Below are positions 7,610-18,547 of a stretch of 64,000 bases of DNA, piece after piece. How positions within the stretch are numbered: position 1 is the stretch's first letter; every line of letters begins with the position of its first letter. Made by a program: the position numbers and the translations under genes. This DNA is from Methylocaldum szegediense (GTDB lineage: Bacteria > Pseudomonadota > Gammaproteobacteria > Methylococcales > Methylococcaceae): positions 1,054,001 to 1,118,000 of the forward strand of contig NZ_OX458333.1 of NCBI RefSeq assembly GCF_949769195.1, read 5' to 3'. The notes beneath the pieces were generated by a model. It saw only the letters and a program-made list of their open reading frames with translations, was not told where the DNA came from and made no database searches.

Positions 7610-9940
7610 ATGCGAAACATCAGACGTGGTAAGCGGTTACGCAAGACGCGGTCATCTACTTTGTCGTTGTTGAGCAGGTCATTCCGGCGTGTGTTGGTGT
7701 ATTTATCGCCTTTTGTTGTCGCCGGCGCGGTCGGCTATCTGGCATACGTAGATCATACGGTGCGCCAGCAGTTTGAAGGGAAGCGCTGGTCTTTGCCCGC
7801 GCGGGTTTACGCGAGCCCGGTGGAGTTGTTTGCGGGCTATGAATTGAGTGCGGATCGGCTCGAATGGTTGCTCGAACAACTGAAATACCGATATGACCCA
7901 AATTTGGCATCGCAGGGGACATATTTCCGAAAGGGCAACGAATATGCGCTGAAGACACGAGATTTTCGGTTCTGGGATAAGTTGGAAACCTCGCGCAATA
8001 TACGGGTGCGATTTGACGGCGGGCACATCAGCTCGGTCAGCGATGCCGTAGACGCCAGGCCGTTGGCATTGGTTCGCCTAGATCCGGTTCAAATCGGCAG
8101 TTTCTACCCCGCTTTGAAGGAAGACCGTATTTTGATCAAGCTCAATCAAGCGCCAGAGGTCCTTCTTAAGGCTTTATTTTCGGTGGAAGACCGGGAGTTT
8201 TACGAACATTTCGGAATTTCCTTCCGAGGTATCGCTCGAGCAATGTGGGCCAATATTCGCGCTGGAGCGATCGTGCAAGGCGGTAGCACCCTGACGCAGC
8301 AGTTGGTGAAAAACTTCTTCCTCAGCTCAGAGCGTACCTGGTGGCGCAAGCTTAACGAGTTGGTCATGGCTTTGGTGCTGGAAGCGCGGTACTCCAAGGA
8401 TGAAATCCTTGAAGCCTATCTGAATGAAATCTATCTCGGTCAAGATGGGGCCCGAGCGATACACGGTTTCGGTTTGGCGAGTCGCTATTATTTCAGCCGC
8501 TCGCTGGAAGAGCTGGAACTCCACCATGTCGCTCTGCTGGTGTCCCTGGTACGGGGACCTTCGTATTACGATCCGTTCCGATGGCCGGAAAAGGCGCGGA
8601 AGCGCAGGGATCTAGTATTGGACGAGATGGTCAAACAGGGACAGCTTTCGGCGAGTGAGGCTGCGGCAGCGAAGGCCAAGCCGCTAGATGTGGTGAAGAA
8701 TCCGCACCAAGCCATCAGCCGTTATCCCGCGTTCCTGGATTTGGTCAAGCGACAGTTGCAGAACGAATATCGTCCCGAGGACCTGACCTCCGAAGGGCTT
8801 CAGCTGTTTACGACTCTCGATATCTTTGCGCAGCATTATCTCGAGTCTGCCGTTGAGACTACGCTGGCAAAACTCGACAAGCAGACTCGGTCGACGCAAT
8901 TGGAAGTCGCCGTGGTCATGACTCGCCGGGCTACGGGAGAAGTCGCCGCATTGATGGGATCAAGAGATCCGCAAAATGCAGGGTTTAATCGCGCGTTGGA
9001 TGCGGAACGTCAGATTGGTTCGCTATACAAGCCGGTCGTTTATTTGACGGCGTTAGAGGAATCGCAACGTTATACGCTGGTTTCGCCCCTGCAAGACGTG
9101 GAGGTCCGTCTCAAGAACCCCGGGAGTCGACCATGGGCGCCGAAGAATTACGATCATCGGGAGCACGGTATCATTCCTTTGCATAAAGCCCTGGCGCATT
9201 CCTACAATTTGGCGACAGTCAATTTGGGAATGGAAGTGGGCGTTGCCCGTACGGCAGAAACGCTTAGACGGTTGGGCGTTGAAAAGCCGGTGGAGTTGGT
9301 GCCGTCGCTATTACTGGGCACGGCTGCGCTTACGCCGTTTGAAGTTGCCCAGATGTACCAAACGTTAGCCAGCGATGGCTTTGTGGTTCCTCTGCGGGCT
9401 ATTCACGCGGTGGTTTCGCAAGAAGGAAAGACCCTGCAGCGCTACGGCATTAGAGTTAAGCAATCGATCGATTCGGCGGCCGTCTACCTCGTCGCTACCA
9501 ACCTGCAAGAGGTGATGCGTGAAGGTACCGGGAAGCTTGCTTATTCCTATTTGCCCCGAAATTTCGATATGGCGGGGAAAACCGGAACGACCAATGATCT
9601 CAGGGATAGTTGGTTTGCTGGTTTCGCCGGCGATTACTTGGGTGTCGTGTGGGTTGGTAGGGACGACAATAAACCGGCAAAGCTCACCGGGGCTCAGGGA
9701 GCACTGCCGATCTGGGCATCTGTCATGCAAAAGGTGAGCAGGGAGCCGCTTGAATTAGAACCGCCCGAGAACATCGAATTCGTTTGGATTGACACTGCGA
9801 CCGGACTGCGATCGGAGGAAAGTTGCCCAAGCGCGATCCGTTATCCTTTTATCGTCGGTTCTGCACCGGTAGCGGTCTCGCCGTGTGGTCGCCCGTCGAT
9901 TCCGGCTGGCGGAGAATCGTGGGGTCGACCATTGTTCTAG
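7610..9940 (+). CDS. mrcB: Penicillin-binding protein 1B
   Basis: Bifunctional class A peptidoglycan synthase, 776 residues, inner membrane facing the periplasm. A basic cytoplasmic N-terminus (RGKRLRKTR) precedes one membrane helix (about residues 30-50). Next come the UB2H-type region (RVYASPVELFAGYELSADRLEWLLEQL), the glycosyltransferase domain with catalytic Glu193 (SVEDREFYEHFGI) and GGSTLTQQLVKN, and the transpeptidase domain with Ser471-x-x-Lys474 (IGSLYKP), SYN (HSYNLAT) and Lys657-Thr-Gly (GKTGTT). The UB2H segment identifies PBP1B rather than PBP1A and implies activation by an outer-membrane lipoprotein LpoB-like partner. The nearest Met start is used. It converges on fimV. Confidence 0.96.
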   Translation: MRNIRRGKRLRKTRSSTLSLLSRSFRRVLVYLSPFVVAGAVGYLAYVDHTVRQQFEGKRWSLPARVYASPVELFAGYELSADRLEWLLEQLKYRYDPNLASQGTYFRKGNEYALKTRDFRFWDKLETSRNIRVRFDGGHISSVSDAVDARPLALVRLDPVQIGSFYPALKEDRILIKLNQAPEVLLKALFSVEDREFYEHFGISFRGIARAMWANIRAGAIVQGGSTLTQQLVKNFFLSSERTWWRKLNELVMALVLEARYSKDEILEAYLNEIYLGQDGARAIHGFGLASRYYFSRSLEELELHHVALLVSLVRGPSYYDPFRWPEKARKRRDLVLDEMVKQGQLSASEAAAAKAKPLDVVKNPHQAISRYPAFLDLVKRQLQNEYRPEDLTSEGLQLFTTLDIFAQHYLESAVETTLAKLDKQTRSTQLEVAVVMTRRATGEVAALMGSRDPQNAGFNRALDAERQIGSLYKPVVYLTALEESQRYTLVSPLQDVEVRLKNPGSRPWAPKNYDHREHGIIPLHKALAHSYNLATVNLGMEVGVARTAETLRRLGVEKPVELVPSLLLGTAALTPFEVAQMYQTLASDGFVVPLRAIHAVVSQEGKTLQRYGIRVKQSIDSAAVYLVATNLQEVMREGTGKLAYSYLPRNFDMAGKTGTTNDLRDSWFAGFAGDYLGVVWVGRDDNKPAKLTGAQGALPIWASVMQKVSREPLELEPPENIEFVWIDTATGLRSEESCPSAIRYPFIVGSAPVAVSPCGRPSIPAGGESWGRPLF

Positions 9941-9976
9941 ATCGTTTCAATCGCGCTCGTAGGTCAAAATAGGCCT

Positions 9977-9995
9977 GGCGGCAATTGCTGCCGCC
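9977..9995 (+). terminator. Perfect hairpin after mrcB, probable terminator
   Basis: GGCGGCA, loop ATTGC, TGCCGCC: a perfect seven-base-pair stem 37 bases after the mrcB stop. No T-run follows, so it is not a textbook intrinsic terminator; it could be a weak or Rho-assisted one, or stabilise the 3' end of the transcript. Confidence 0.4.
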
Positions 9996-10081
9996 TTCGG
10001 TTCGGGTGAATGGATGCATGTTTAGTTGTAGATCGGCAATCCTGTGCTGATCAACCGGTTACCCCAGCTGCACCATCGGGA

Positions 10082-10123
10082 AAGGTGGCTTCGGCGCTCC
10101 CGAAGACACCGTTTGCGATTGGA
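10082..10123 (+). repeat. Hairpin repeat, copy 1 of 3
   Basis: CTTCGG (10089-10094), loop CGCTC, CCGAAG (10100-10105), followed by the tail ACCGTTTGCGATTGGAAG. Two further copies with the same loop and tail but different, still complementary, stems lie in tandem at 43893-43975. The orientation is the same in all three. This copy occupies the gap between the convergent mrcB and fimV genes. Confidence 0.7.
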
Positions 10124-10149
10124 AGAAACGTCTGCGTTACTCGCGAGTG

Positions 10150-10165
10150 TACGTACAAGTACGTA
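10150..10165. other. Perfect palindrome next to the fimV stop
   Basis: TACGTAC AA GTACGTA, a seven-base arm with a two-base centre, lies 10 bp beyond the end of fimV in the convergent gap. It could be a transcript-end hairpin or a protein-binding site; nothing more can be said. Confidence 0.3.
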
Positions 10166-10175
10166 GGAAAACGCT

Positions 10176-13148
10176 CTAGGTTCTGCGGAGATGGGTGATG
10201 ACGGATTTCGGCGTCGATGGCGCTTCTTGCAGGTTCAACTTATCCATCAGTGCGCTTGCCTCTGCTTTCTGTTGTTCGTTGCCCATCTCCAAAACGTCCA
10301 TGAGCATATCCAGCGCCGATTGTTTATCATCCATATCCGCATAAGCCTTGGCCAAATCCAGTTTGGTTTCCATCGGGTCCATGTCAGTGAGCGGGGCGAA
10401 GTCATCGCTCTCTTCTTCCACAAGGCTTCCGATGTCATCCGTATCAAAAGTCTCCCCATCGCCTGGTATGGATGATGCCAGGTCGAATCCGAGCTCGGAT
10501 GTTTCTAAGTTTGAGACGGACTCAGAGCCTTGGTTCGACGCTTGATCTTGCTGAGCATCGTTTCTGGCCAGCTCACGTAGGATATCATCGATAGATGGGT
10601 CCGTTTCGCCCTGGATCTGGCTTTCCGCGCGGAAGTTTGACCGGTCTGCATTAAAAGGAATCAGATTGTCGAGCTTCGGCAGTTCATTGCCAGTTTCCAA
10701 AACTTCAGCGTCAGCCTTGGAAGCTTCAGCATCTAAGGAAACGAAATCAAAATCCAACATTTCATTGTTGGAGGCGGTTACGACGTCGCCCGACTCCGTC
10801 TTATTCTCGTGCGTTGCCGTTGCGGCTAAGTCCGGCACGGTATCGTCCGTGGCATTTCCGGATGCCTGCGAGTAGTGCTGGCCTTGGGAATCGGTCTCCA
10901 ACTTGCCGGTATCGAACTCGATCAAATTCTCGAGATCCGAGTGTTCCTCTTTAGCGTGACTGGTGCCAACGACAGGCTCTTCTTGTAATTCGATAGTGTC
11001 CAAATCGACAACGGATTGTTTGTCGAGTGACGTGGGAGGTACGTCGGAGCTGTTCACATCGATTTGGAAGTCCAAGGAAACATGCTTTTCCTCGGCGGAC
11101 TTAGATGTCTCCGTTACCTCGTCGTCGAAACGCTTCAAATCCTCGATCAACTCGTCGGTGAGGTCGATAGCGCCAAGCACCTCGCTCGGGTTTGAACCGA
11201 AGACCGGAACCGGGCTCGTGGACGACGAACCAGCAAAGAGCGGACTGCCGGGACATAGCTCCCGCCCCATCTCCACCACGTTTTCCCAGAAGCTCGCATT
11301 GCTGTCCTTGCCTTGTGCTTTCAGCTCTTCCGCAAAACGCTCGAAAGCTTCGCGATTTTCGGTGGCGTAGTGGATTTCCAGGAGTTTCAGCTTGCATTCG
11401 TCCCGATCGGGATACTGCTCAATGGCGTTGCGGATTAAATCCTCGGCCTGCTTGTAACGGCCGTATGCCAAATAGACATCGGCTTCGGCAATTGGATCGA
11501 TCTCGTCCGTTTCAGCGCCCAAAGCATCGAAATCACTGGGTGTAAACTCGCTCAGGAAAGACGTTTTCGCAGTGGCGGTGGAATCCGAAACCGTGGAGTC
11601 AAATTGTTTCAGTGTTTTCGATTTTTGTAGGTTTTCCTTTTCGGCCGCGATCAAAATACTTTCGGTTTCTTCGATCATGGCCGCTCGGCGGCGAGCGAGC
11701 AGCCAAGGTATGACTCCCAACAGCATCAGACCGGCCGCGCCACCGACAGCATAGGCGGGCTGTTCAAACAGCTCGTCCCAGATGCTGGTTTCCATAACCT
11801 GCGGAGCCGGGGTCGGCTTCGGAGGAGCAAGCTTCGGTTCTTCCGGCGTAATATCTGAGGACGGAGGCGGTTGAACCGCTTTCTCGGTGTCGTCCGTTGT
11901 TAGGGCAGGCTGTGTCTGAGCGTCGGTCGGGCTGGACGGTTCTGCCTTCTGTTCAGGTGTCGACTGAGCGCTTAATTGTTCGGGACTCGGGACATCTTTT
12001 CCGGTCGGCTCGGTCAGGGGCTGTTGTTCTTGCGATTGCTGCAGCAGAGCGATTTGTTCATCCTTGAGCGTGATCAGGCGATGCATCTCGTTCAGCTGCT
12101 GCTCGAGAGCTGACAGGCGGGAACGAAGTTCCTCGTTTTCTTGTTTGAGAGTTTCCGCGATTTCAAGCGCGATTTCGCCTTTGGATTTTCCGGTTCCGCC
12201 CGCAGTCCCAACCACGGCTTCTTCGTCCTTGGTCTTGTGGTCGGATGGGGCGAGGAGTTTGAGTTGGGCCTGAGTTGGACTCGTGGTGCTACCGTCAGCG
12301 TTCAGTTTTTGCTGTTTGCTGCTGCGGCTTGCGAGCTTTCCGGTTCTGCTGTCGTTCCACCGGGCAAGCTCTGCGCGCGCTTCAGAGCTAGTGACTTGCA
12401 GAATAAATTCGCGATCAGGAATTTTCAGGATTTCCCCCGCTTTCAGAGTATCCGGCGTGTCCCCGTAAAATGCTTGCGGATTATTTCTGTAGAGGGCAAT
12501 GACCATTTGTTCGTGTGTAACGTCCGGGTCACGATTCACGAGTTTGGCGATCTCCCATAGCGTGGAATCTTTCTTGACCGGTCCATATTCGGACCCGCTG
12601 ACCGAGCTTTCCGGCGCCGCGGACGCGGTCCGAGCCGTAGCACGAAGTGTGGTATTGCCGCGCGACGTATTTGTCTCGGCGGGTTGCCAGTGACGGTCCA
12701 TCGGTTGCTCATAGACCGATGGCACATCAGCGTCGGCGAGCGCGTGGTCGGAAAAGGTAGCCGGCGGGTCCAGTAGCACGGTATATTCGCGAATCACGCG
12801 CCCGCGAGGCCAGTTAACCTCCACCAAGAAACTCACGAACGGCTCGCGCATGACATCGTTGGAACTGACTTCGATAGCGTAGCTGCCGTCGGGTTTCTGT
12901 ACGGCGTTGAAGCGCAGCTTGGTAAGAAAATAGTGCCTCTCCAGTCCCGCTTTGGCGAAAGCTTCCGGCGAGGCTAGCGTGACCTTGACGTCCGCTAAGG
13001 AGTCGTCGCCGGAAAGCACCAACGGAATTTCGGCACTGAGGGTTTGATTCAATGTGGAGCGTAGCCTGATGTCGCCGATACCGAGCGCGCTTGTGCCCAT
13101 TGGGGCCAACAGACTCATCATCGCCAAGGTTGTTGATAGCTTACGCAC
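10176..13148 (-). CDS. fimV: FimV-family polar/motility scaffold protein
   Basis: 990 residues. A signal-peptide-like start (MSLLAPMGTSALG) is followed by the conserved FimV N-terminal domain (LGIGDIRLRSTLNQTLSAEIPLVL through FLVEVNWPRGRVIREYTVLLDPP). A LysM-like peptidoglycan-binding module follows (about residues 190-255, KKDSTLWEIAKLVNRD to ILKIPDREF), then a coiled coil, a Pro/Thr-rich stretch, one membrane helix (about 463-483, VGGAAGLMLLGVIPWLLA), a TPR region, a long acidic linker and the C-terminal FimV motif (METKLDLAKAYADMDDKQSALDMLMDVL). FimV homologues organise cell-pole assemblies and type IV pili. Its position after leuC-leuD-leuB-asd is common in gammaproteobacteria; asd is 81 bp upstream. 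truA, its usual downstream neighbour, is missing here. Confidence 0.93.
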   Translation of the reverse strand: MRKLSTTLAMMSLLAPMGTSALGIGDIRLRSTLNQTLSAEIPLVLSGDDSLADVKVTLASPEAFAKAGLERHYFLTKLRFNAVQKPDGSYAIEVSSNDVMREPFVSFLVEVNWPRGRVIREYTVLLDPPATFSDHALADADVPSVYEQPMDRHWQPAETNTSRGNTTLRATARTASAAPESSVSGSEYGPVKKDSTLWEIAKLVNRDPDVTHEQMVIALYRNNPQAFYGDTPDTLKAGEILKIPDREFILQVTSSEARAELARWNDSRTGKLASRSSKQQKLNADGSTTSPTQAQLKLLAPSDHKTKDEEAVVGTAGGTGKSKGEIALEIAETLKQENEELRSRLSALEQQLNEMHRLITLKDEQIALLQQSQEQQPLTEPTGKDVPSPEQLSAQSTPEQKAEPSSPTDAQTQPALTTDDTEKAVQPPPSSDITPEEPKLAPPKPTPAPQVMETSIWDELFEQPAYAVGGAAGLMLLGVIPWLLARRRAAMIEETESILIAAEKENLQKSKTLKQFDSTVSDSTATAKTSFLSEFTPSDFDALGAETDEIDPIAEADVYLAYGRYKQAEDLIRNAIEQYPDRDECKLKLLEIHYATENREAFERFAEELKAQGKDSNASFWENVVEMGRELCPGSPLFAGSSSTSPVPVFGSNPSEVLGAIDLTDELIEDLKRFDDEVTETSKSAEEKHVSLDFQIDVNSSDVPPTSLDKQSVVDLDTIELQEEPVVGTSHAKEEHSDLENLIEFDTGKLETDSQGQHYSQASGNATDDTVPDLAATATHENKTESGDVVTASNNEMLDFDFVSLDAEASKADAEVLETGNELPKLDNLIPFNADRSNFRAESQIQGETDPSIDDILRELARNDAQQDQASNQGSESVSNLETSELGFDLASSIPGDGETFDTDDIGSLVEEESDDFAPLTDMDPMETKLDLAKAYADMDDKQSALDMLMDVLEMGNEQQKAEASALMDKLNLQEAPSTPKSVITHLRRT

Positions 13149-13229
13149 GTATTGCCGCTCCTTTATCCAATCGTTCCCGCGATTTGTGGTATAGCGGGAC
13201 TTGCCTAGATTGCTGAAGGAAAGCTTAGA

Positions 13230-14252
13230 CTAGATGAACGTTTTTACCAGCACCTCGGCGATCTGGATGCTGTTGAGCGCCGCGCCTTTACGCACGTTGT
13301 CGGCCACCACCCACAGGTTCAAACCACGCGGGTGGGAAATGTCTTCGCGGATCCGTCCGACGAAAACCGCATCGTGTCCGGCTGCCTCGGTTACCGCGGT
13401 CGGATAGCCGCCGGGCTTGCGTTCGTCGATCACCGTCACCCCGGGAGCGCGGCTGAGCAGGTCCCGCGCTTGTTCGGCGGTGATTTTTTCCCGGGTTTCG
13501 ATATGAACCGCTTCCGAATGGCCGTAAAACACGGGTACTCGCACGGTGGTCGGATTCACCTGAATGCTGTCGTCGCCCATGATCTTGCGAGTTTCCCAGA
13601 CCATCTTCATTTCTTCCTTGGTGTAGCCGTTATCCATGAAGATGTCGATCTGGGGCAGGGCGTTGAACGCGATTTGTTTCGGATAGACTTCGGGCTTGAT
13701 AGGTTTGCCATTGAGCAATAGGGCGGTCTGATGGCTGAGTTCCTCTATCGCCTTTTTTCCGGTTCCGGAGACCGCTTGATAGGTGCAGACGTTGATGCGT
13801 TCGATACCCACGGCGTCGTAAATCGGTTTCAATGCGACCAACATTTGAATCGTGGAACAGTTCGGATTGGCGATGATGCGCCGCGTCTTGTACTGCGCGA
13901 TGGCATCCGGATTGACTTCCGGGACCACCAGAGGGATATCAGCCTCGTACCGGAAACAGGACGTGTTGTCCACCACCACACACCCTGCTGCGGCCGCCTT
14001 AGGCGCGTAGATAGCGGAAACCGACGCGCCCGCCGAAAACAGGCCGATCTGCGCTTTGGAAAAATCGAACTCGGCCACGTCCTGGACGGTGAGATAGCTA
14101 CCTTTGAATTCCACCCGCTCGCCGGCGGACCGGGAACTGGCCAAAGCGTACACTTCGCCGACCGGGAAGTTGCGTTCTTCAAGGATGGACAGCATGGTCT
14201 CGCCCACGGCACCGGTGGCCCCTAATACTGCAACGTTGTAAGATCTACTCAT
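13230..14252 (-). CDS. asd: Aspartate-semialdehyde dehydrogenase
   Basis: NADPH-dependent reduction of aspartyl phosphate to aspartate semialdehyde, the branch point to lysine, diaminopimelate, threonine and methionine. The N-terminal nucleotide loop VLGATGAVGETMLSILEER, the catalytic cysteine in NPNCSTIQM, YQAVSGTGKKAIEEL and RVPVFYGHSEAVHIET are present. At 340 residues it belongs to the shorter USG-1/Gram-positive-like branch of the family found in Pseudomonas and relatives rather than the longer E. coli type. It starts 18 bp after the leuB stop and is probably in the leu operon. Confidence 0.96.
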   Translation of the reverse strand: MSRSYNVAVLGATGAVGETMLSILEERNFPVGEVYALASSRSAGERVEFKGSYLTVQDVAEFDFSKAQIGLFSAGASVSAIYAPKAAAAGCVVVDNTSCFRYEADIPLVVPEVNPDAIAQYKTRRIIANPNCSTIQMLVALKPIYDAVGIERINVCTYQAVSGTGKKAIEELSHQTALLLNGKPIKPEVYPKQIAFNALPQIDIFMDNGYTKEEMKMVWETRKIMGDDSIQVNPTTVRVPVFYGHSEAVHIETREKITAEQARDLLSRAPGVTVIDERKPGGYPTAVTEAAGHDAVFVGRIREDISHPRGLNLWVVADNVRKGAALNSIQIAEVLVKTFI

Positions 14253-14270
14253 GGGAAAACTCGTTCGGAA

Positions 14271-15359
14271 TCATCGGTTCAACGATCGTAAGGCCGATAC
14301 GATGGCATCGCCCATTTCGGCGGTTCCGACCTTCTTCATACCTTCCGAATAAATGTCGGCGGTCCGATAACCTGCATCCAAGGCGGCGATCACCGCCTTT
14401 TCGATCCGTTCCGCGGAGGCGGCGTCGTCAAAACTGTACCGCAGCATCATCGCCAGAGAGAGCACCGTTGCGATCGGATTGGCAATGCCTTTGCCGGCGA
14501 TGTCCGGCGCCGAGCCGTGAATGGGTTCGTACATGCCCTTGCTGTTTTTGTCTAGCGAGGCCGAGGGCAGCATGCCGATTGAACCGGTCAGCATGGCGGC
14601 GCAATCCGAAAGGATGTCGCCGAACATATTGTCGGTCAGCATCACGTCGAATTGCTTGGGTGCCCGCACCAGTTGCATCGAGGCATTGTCGACGTACATG
14701 TGGCTGAGTTGAACGTCCGGGTATTCGCGACCCACCTCGGTCACAACCTCGCGCCAGAGTTCCGTGCACTCCAGCACGTTGGCCTTGTCGACGGAGCACA
14801 CGCGTTTATTCCGTTTTTGTGCGATCTGGAACGCGATGTGGGCTATGCGTCGGATTTCCGACTCGCTATAAATTAAGGTGTTGAAACCTTCCCGCTCGCC
14901 TTTTTCGTTGACGCGGCGTCCCCTCGGCTTGCCGAAGTAGATGCCGCCGGTCAGTTCCCGGATGATCATGATGTCCAGGCCCGAGACGACTTCGGGTTTC
15001 AGCGTCGAGGCCGCGACCAATTGCGGATAGAGAACGGCCGGGCGGAGGTTCGCGAACAGTTCCAATTCCGCTCGTAGCCCCAAGAGGCCGCGTTCCGGTC
15101 GTACCGAATAATCCAACGGTTCCCATTTCGGACCGCCGACCGCGCCCAGAAGCACGGCGTCGGCTTCCTTTGCCAATTTCAGGGTTTCCTCCGGAAACGG
15201 CGTGCCTTTGGCATCGTATGCGGCGCCGCCGATCAGAGCTTCTTCCGTTTCGACGTCGAGTCCGAATTCTCGTCTTAAGCAGTCGAGAATTTTTGACGCC
15301 TCGGCGACGATTTCCGGTCCGATACCGTCGCCGGGTAGTACTGCGATCTTCTTGGTCAT
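14271..15359 (-). CDS. leuB: 3-isopropylmalate dehydrogenase
   Basis: Third enzyme of leucine synthesis: NAD-dependent oxidative decarboxylation of 3-isopropylmalate. 362 residues, full length. Motifs: [45 protein letters not shown], the metal-binding VDNASMQLV, the [13 protein letters not shown]-like [16 protein letters not shown], and the NAD site [20 protein letters not shown]. It is 33 bp downstream of leuD and just upstream of asd. Confidence 0.97.
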   Translation of the reverse strand: MTKKIAVLPGDGIGPEIVAEASKILDCLRREFGLDVETEEALIGGAAYDAKGTPFPEETLKLAKEADAVLLGAVGGPKWEPLDYSVRPERGLLGLRAELELFANLRPAVLYPQLVAASTLKPEVVSGLDIMIIRELTGGIYFGKPRGRRVNEKGEREGFNTLIYSESEIRRIAHIAFQIAQKRNKRVCSVDKANVLECTELWREVVTEVGREYPDVQLSHMYVDNASMQLVRAPKQFDVMLTDNMFGDILSDCAAMLTGSIGMLPSASLDKNSKGMYEPIHGSAPDIAGKGIANPIATVLSLAMMLRYSFDDAASAERIEKAVIAALDAGYRTADIYSEGMKKVGTAEMGDAIVSALRSLNR

Positions 15360-15392
15360 GCGATTGCTGATGCTTTCGTGGATTCTATGGAC

Positions 15393-16034
15393 TTAGGCAT
15401 ATTCCGGGAACAACCAGGGTGCGGTTTCGCGGCGGCGCTTTTCGTAAGCCCGGGTCTTATCCGCATGCTCGAGGGTCAGGGCGATGTCGTCCAAGCCGTG
15501 GAGCAGGCGGTGTTTCCGCGACGGATCGATCTCGAAGTGGATCTTTTCGCCGTATGGTGTGGTGATGGTCTGCGTTTCCAAATCGACGCTGAGATCGAAG
15601 CCGGGACCCGCTTGATCGAAAAGCCGATCGACGACCTTGGCATCCAGTACGATGGGCAAGATGCCGTTCTTGAAGCAGTTATTGTAGAAAATGTCGGCAA
15701 AGCTCGGCGCGATGATGACGCGGAAGCCGTAATCTTCGAGGGCCCAGGGCGCATGTTCGCGCGACGAGCCGCAGCCGAAGTTTTCGCGGGTCAAGAGGAT
15801 ACGCGCGCCGTAGTAGCACGGTTGGTTAAGCACGAAATCCGGATTCAACGGTCTTTGCGAGCAATCCATGTCGGGCTCGCCGCGATCGAGGTAGCGCCAT
15901 TCGTCGAACAGATAGGGGCCGAAACCCGTGCGGCGGATGGATTTTAAGAACTGTTTGGGAATGATCGCGTCGGTATCGACATTTGCGCGGTCCAGAGGCA
16001 CGACCCTGGACGTAACACGACGAAACGGTTTCAT
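15393..16034 (-). CDS. leuD: 3-isopropylmalate dehydratase, small subunit
   Basis: Small subunit of the LeuCD isomerase, carrying the swivel domain. The start [22 protein letters not shown] and the [23 protein letters not shown] motif are diagnostic; 213 residues is full length. Its ATG overlaps the TGA of leuC by four bases (ATGA), so translation is likely coupled. Confidence 0.97.
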   Translation of the reverse strand: MKPFRRVTSRVVPLDRANVDTDAIIPKQFLKSIRRTGFGPYLFDEWRYLDRGEPDMDCSQRPLNPDFVLNQPCYYGARILLTRENFGCGSSREHAPWALEDYGFRVIIAPSFADIFYNNCFKNGILPIVLDAKVVDRLFDQAGPGFDLSVDLETQTITTPYGEKIHFEIDPSRKHRLLHGLDDIALTLEHADKTRAYEKRRRETAPWLFPEYA

Positions 16035-17599
16035 TGCTCGGATTTCCTCTTGCGTGAGTTACGCACGGGCTGATTTCGAGACGAAGAAGCGGGTTCTGGC
16101 TTTTTCGAAGACGCTGCGGCTGATCGAGTTTTCGACGTGGCGGTCTTCGCGGGCGCTGTTGGGGCCGACGCTTTTCGGGGCCCGGCGGGTGTTGCTGGTA
16201 GTTGGCGTATGTCGACGAAATGACCGTGGATGGCAGCTGCCGCCGCCATGGCAGGGCTCACGAGATGAGTACGGCCGCCGTAGCCCTGACGTCCCTCGAA
16301 ATTGCGGTTCGAGGTGGAAGCACAACGTTCGCCCGGCTCGAGACGATCGGCATTCATCGCGAGACACATCGAGCATCCAGGCTCGCGCCATTCGAACCCG
16401 GCCTCCTTGAATATCCTGTCCAAGCCTTCCTGTTCAGCCTGGCGTTTCACCAGTCCCGATCCCGGAACGACCAAAGCCTGCTTGATGGTGCTCGCGAGCT
16501 TACGGCCTTTGACCACTTCGGCGGCGGCGCGCAAATCTTCGATGCGGGCATTGGTGCATGAACCGATGAAGACTTTGTCGACCTGGATGTCGGTGATTGA
16601 GATGCCCGGCTTCAAATCCATGTATTGCAAGGCACGCTTCATGCCCTCGCGTTTTACCGGGTCTTTTTCCGCGGTTGGGTCGGGAATTCTGGCGTCAATG
16701 GACAGAACCATTTCGGGCGAGGTGCCCCAGGTGACTTGAGGTTTGATCTCCGCAGCATCGATCTCGACCACCTTGTCGAATACGGCGCCGTCATCGCTGT
16801 GGAGGTGCCGCCAGGCCGCTACGGCCTTGTCCCACAAATCCCCTTTCGGCGCATAAGGCTTGTCCTTCAGATAATCGAACGTCACCTCGTCCACGGCGAC
16901 GAGTCCGGCACGGGCACCAGCCTCGATCGCCATGTTGCAGATGGTCATCCGGCCTTCCATGGACAGACCTCGAATCGCAGATCCCGCGAATTCGATGGTA
17001 TATCCGGTGCCGCCGGCCGTGCCGATCTTGCCGATGACGGCCAAAATGATGTCTTTGGCGGTGACGCCTGGGCCGAGCTGTCCTTCCACCTTGACCAGCA
17101 TGTTCTTGGCTTTTTTCTGCACCAAGCATTGGGTGGCGAGCACATGTTCGACTTCGGAGGTTCCGATGCCGAAGGCGAGGGCGCCGAAAGCGCCATGCGT
17201 CGAGGTATGCGAGTCGCCGCAGACGATGGTCATGCCGGGTAGGGTTGCGCCTTGTTCGGGACCGATCACGTGAACGATGCCTTGCCGCTCATCGTTCATG
17301 CCGAATTCGGTGATGCCGAAATCCGCGCAGTTTCGGTCCAAGGTCTCGACCTGGAGCCGTGAAATGGGATCGGCTATGCCGTGTTCACGTCCGGCCGTCG
17401 GTACGTTGTGGTCGGCCGTCGCGAGATTAGCCGTAACGCGCCAGGGCTTGCGACCCGCGAGTTTCAAGCCCTCGAAAGCTTGCGGCGAAGTGACTTCGTG
17501 AATCAGGTGGCGATCGATGTAAATGAGGGTCGATCCGTCCGGCTCGGTGTGAACCACGTGATCGTCCCATAATTTGTCATAAAGGGTTTTGGCGGCCAT
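16031..17599 (-). CDS. leuC: 3-isopropylmalate dehydratase, large subunit, with a basic C-terminal tail
   Basis: Aconitase-family large subunit that binds the [4Fe-4S] cluster. The core (residues 1 to about 465) carries [43 protein letters not shown] and GCSMCLAMN, which supply the cluster cysteines, and ends in HFVDIR. E. coli LeuC is about 466 residues; this protein is 522. The extra residues 466-522 are low-complexity and strongly basic (P/A/S/T/K/R-rich, ending [10 protein letters not shown]) and still end exactly at the coupled leuD start, so the tail is a genuine part of the frame. A role for the tail is unknown. Confidence 0.95.
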   Translation of the reverse strand: MAAKTLYDKLWDDHVVHTEPDGSTLIYIDRHLIHEVTSPQAFEGLKLAGRKPWRVTANLATADHNVPTAGREHGIADPISRLQVETLDRNCADFGITEFGMNDERQGIVHVIGPEQGATLPGMTIVCGDSHTSTHGAFGALAFGIGTSEVEHVLATQCLVQKKAKNMLVKVEGQLGPGVTAKDIILAVIGKIGTAGGTGYTIEFAGSAIRGLSMEGRMTICNMAIEAGARAGLVAVDEVTFDYLKDKPYAPKGDLWDKAVAAWRHLHSDDGAVFDKVVEIDAAEIKPQVTWGTSPEMVLSIDARIPDPTAEKDPVKREGMKRALQYMDLKPGISITDIQVDKVFIGSCTNARIEDLRAAAEVVKGRKLASTIKQALVVPGSGLVKRQAEQEGLDRIFKEAGFEWREPGCSMCLAMNADRLEPGERCASTSNRNFEGRQGYGGRTHLVSPAMAAAAAIHGHFVDIRQLPATPAGPRKASAPTAPAKTATSKTRSAAASSKKPEPASSSRNQPVRNSRKRKSEQ

Positions 17600-17693
17600 G
17601 AGTTCTTGTAGTTGGCGAGGTTTACGCAGGGAAGGCGGTGATTCTCCAAAATGAACGGGAACGGCTTTCCACCAAGGTCATGGTTCGGTGGAT

Positions 17694-18395
<702 letters not shown>

Positions 18396-18547
18396 TCACA
18401 CGGGGTATCGCTCGCGTGGGTTCGTCATGATCTCCGAGGTCCACACCTGGCGACTATCGTTGGCCGAAGCGATTCTAACTGTCCATCGGGCTGGGCTGCA
18501 GCCGTAAGAGCTGATCCGTTCGACCGGATTATCGTTAGACTATTGAA

